A DNA stretch of 64,000 bases, taken from the NCBI GenBank assembly GCA_016708105.1, contig JADJGJ010000002.1, positions 558,001-622,000 on the forward strand, given 5' to 3'. Within the stretch, counting starts at the first letter, position 1. Each line of letters begins with the position of its first letter. Both the position numbers and the translations under genes were made by a program. The stretch comes from Crocinitomicaceae bacterium. GTDB taxonomy: Bacteria; Bacteroidota; Bacteroidia; Flavobacteriales_D; Crocinitomicaceae. The notes beneath the pieces were generated by a model that did no database searches, was not told the DNA's origin, and was given only the letters and a program-made list of their open reading frames with translations. Positions 62,256 through 64,000 of this stretch are shown here, piece by piece.

Positions 62256-63983
62256 ATGTCAGGAGCTGCACGCGTACAAAAGAAAGTACTCATTTTATTA
62301 TTGGTTGTTCTAGTTGGAGTCATCACCAGCGCTTATTTCGTTTACACTAGTTTAAGTGAAATAGTAACTGACCTTACTGAAGAGGCGCGCCCTGATGAAT
62401 CTCTGCTTCAGATGAAAGAAATGTTGTATCATCTTTCTGATGCTGAAAACAATATAAAATCGTATGCCCTGACACAAGATGTCAATTACCTCAATGCGTA
62501 TTATGAGAATTATACTGAAGCAAATGCCTCAATTGATAGTTTGCGCAATTTAACTGTCTCTGAAAAAAATCCTGCGCATGACATAGACACTCTTGATTCA
62601 CTTGTATCAAAGAAATTTGACATGCTTGATAACCTCTTACTACTGCAAGGAGAATCACGTGTGATGACAGCACTTGAAAAAATATCACTGGAAATTGAAC
62701 CGGAAAATAATTCAAGCAACGGTCAAAACAATGAAAATACTGAACTGCAAGAACGCGAAGAAAAAAACTTTTTTGACCGTTTATTGAACAAGCGCAAAAA
62801 GAATAAAAAAAATGAAGATGAAAATTCCTCAACAGCTCCAGAGGATAATACGCTGTTTGCAGAAAAAATTACAGTAGATGAATTGAATGCAGAAATTGAA
62901 ACTATTCAACTTGAAGAAGAACGGATAGACAAAAAGTTAAAAGCAAAAGAACTTGAATTGATTCAGGCAGACAAGGCAGTAATGGATGAAATAAGAAAAA
63001 TTATTTCTACCATGGAAGAGCGCGAAAAACTCAACATGGATGAAAAATTAGCATTGGCTGATGATACCAGTTTCAAAACCAAAATTATGATTGGTTTCTT
63101 TTGTCTTCTCACCTGTGCTTTGCTTGCGATTGCTGTGGTTATAGTCAATAAATACATTGTCAGAAATGAAGCATTTAAAATTGCGCTCAAACGCGCTAAA
63201 CATGAAACTGATTTGAAAAATAAAGAAATTACTGACAGTATAACTTATGCAAAAAAAATACAAGAAGCATTGTTGCCTGATGAACAAAAACTGAGTGAAA
63301 ATCTGAATGACTATTTTGTTTTTTATGAACCAAAAGATATTGTTGCCGGAGATTTTTATTGGATTGAAAAAAGCGCAAACAAAACCTTCATTGCTGTTGC
63401 TGATTGTACCGGACATGGTGTGCCAGGCGCTATGGTGAGCGTGGTATGCAGCACTGCCCTCAACCGGTGTGTACGTGAATTTGAATTGCAGACACCGGCA
63501 GAAATTTTGGACAAATGCCGCAACATGGTGATTGATGCACTGGCTTCAGGTAACCAATTGGTAAAAGACGGAATGGACATTGCGCTCATTGCAATTGAAC
63601 ATGCATCGCATTCAAGTAATGAGATCAACGTGGAATATGCCGGAGCAAATAATCCGCTTTACATGATCATTGAAAATAATTTGCAAGAACTGCGAGCAGA
63701 TAAACAGCCTGTTGGTTTGTATCAACATCAAACCCCTTTCACCAATCATAAAATTACCTTGAAAAAAGGAACTATGCTTTATTTGTTCTCAGATGGATAT
63801 GCTGATCAATTTGGTGGGCCTCAAGGTAAAAAATTTAAATACCGCCCTTTTCAGGAAATGTTAAAGAAAAATTCAGGATTAGAAACGGAGAAACAATTGC
63901 ATTTTATCCGAGATAATTTTATGTCATGGCGAGGTTCATTTGAACAAATTGATGACGTTTGTGTAGTTGGAATAAAAGTGTGA
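62256..63983 (+). CDS. CHASE3-like sensor with SpoIIE-type PP2C phosphatase domain
   Basis: 575 residues. Membrane helix at about 9-31, then an extracytoplasmic helical region starting like CHASE3 (LLQMKEMLYHLSDAENNIKSYALTQD). Inside it lies a highly charged Lys/Glu/Asn stretch (about 150-190) and a long coiled coil. A second membrane helix is at about 274-296. The cytoplasmic part is a coiled coil (ITDSITYAKKIQEALLPDE) and a SpoIIE phosphatase domain with DIVAGDFYWIE, VADCTGHGVPGAMVSVVCS, DGMDIALI, SDGYADQFGG and IDDVCVVGI. The phosphatase part closely resembles that of 23109-25292; the sensor differs. It is likely to dephosphorylate a STAS protein or another Ser/Thr-phosphorylated target. 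No such partner gene is adjacent within the window, which ends 17 bases after its stop. Confidence 0.88.
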   Translation: MSGAARVQKKVLILLLVVLVGVITSAYFVYTSLSEIVTDLTEEARPDESLLQMKEMLYHLSDAENNIKSYALTQDVNYLNAYYENYTEANASIDSLRNLTVSEKNPAHDIDTLDSLVSKKFDMLDNLLLLQGESRVMTALEKISLEIEPENNSSNGQNNENTELQEREEKNFFDRLLNKRKKNKKNEDENSSTAPEDNTLFAEKITVDELNAEIETIQLEEERIDKKLKAKELELIQADKAVMDEIRKIISTMEEREKLNMDEKLALADDTSFKTKIMIGFFCLLTCALLAIAVVIVNKYIVRNEAFKIALKRAKHETDLKNKEITDSITYAKKIQEALLPDEQKLSENLNDYFVFYEPKDIVAGDFYWIEKSANKTFIAVADCTGHGVPGAMVSVVCSTALNRCVREFELQTPAEILDKCRNMVIDALASGNQLVKDGMDIALIAIEHASHSSNEINVEYAGANNPLYMIIENNLQELRADKQPVGLYQHQTPFTNHKITLKKGTMLYLFSDGYADQFGGPQGKKFKYRPFQEMLKKNSGLETEKQLHFIRDNFMSWRGSFEQIDDVCVVGIKV

Positions 63984-64000
63984 TTTTTTCAAATCTTCAT

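Overview
The window reads as chromosome of an AT-rich Bacteroidota bacterium, most likely in or near Flavobacteriales. The evidence is several large secreted proteins with type IX secretion (T9SS) C-terminal sorting domains, paired TonB-dependent receptor/DUF4249 loci, promoter -7 boxes of the form TAnnTTTG, and a gene order rpsU-xerC-hpf-[tRNAs]-tuf-trnW-secE-nusG-rplKAJL-rpoBC-DUF3467 that I recall as usual in that phylum. The species cannot be fixed from the sequence alone.

Layout. 1-0.8 kb: a decayed IS630-type transposase. 1-11.7 kb: surface and envelope genes, namely a glycine-rich T9SS protein, rfbB, a leucine-rich-repeat protein overlapping a small lipoprotein, and a T9SS protein built from about thirty Asp-rich calcium-binding-type repeats. 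11.8-17 kb: a DUF2891 gene, a CpsB-type phosphatase and a LytS/LytTR-type two-component pair. An IS4-type element has separated the kinase from its regulator; its ends, inverted repeats and 9-bp target duplication can all be read. An 11-bp tandem repeat running into a 46-bp near-perfect palindrome sits in the same gap. 17.3-25.3 kb: receptor plus two DUF4249 lipoproteins, a small STAS-like protein, a Na/Pi cotransporter and a TPR-SpoIIE phosphatase. 25.4-41.3 kb: the core transcription and translation block on the minus strand, with five tRNAs and a clear promoter ahead of the tRNA-tuf part. 41.3-49.2 kb: minus-strand housekeeping and transport genes, including a 46-residue MetS-like transporter subunit encoded just downstream of a neurotransmitter:sodium symporter. 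49.3-52.4 kb: a second receptor/DUF4249 pair. 52.7-64 kb: two very large T9SS adhesin-like proteins flanking two paralogous PAS-LuxR regulators, followed by a CHASE3-like/SpoIIE phosphatase.

The least routine material is (a) the IS insertion exactly at the start codon of the response regulator, (b) the tandem repeat and palindrome between kinase and regulator, (c) the adhesin / PAS-LuxR / PAS-LuxR / adhesin / SpoIIE cluster, whose two adhesins share a C-terminal module, and (d) two SpoIIE phosphatases with no visible RsbW-type kinase. I found no CRISPR array, prophage, restriction or recognised anti-phage system. Most of the window is ordinary core genome.
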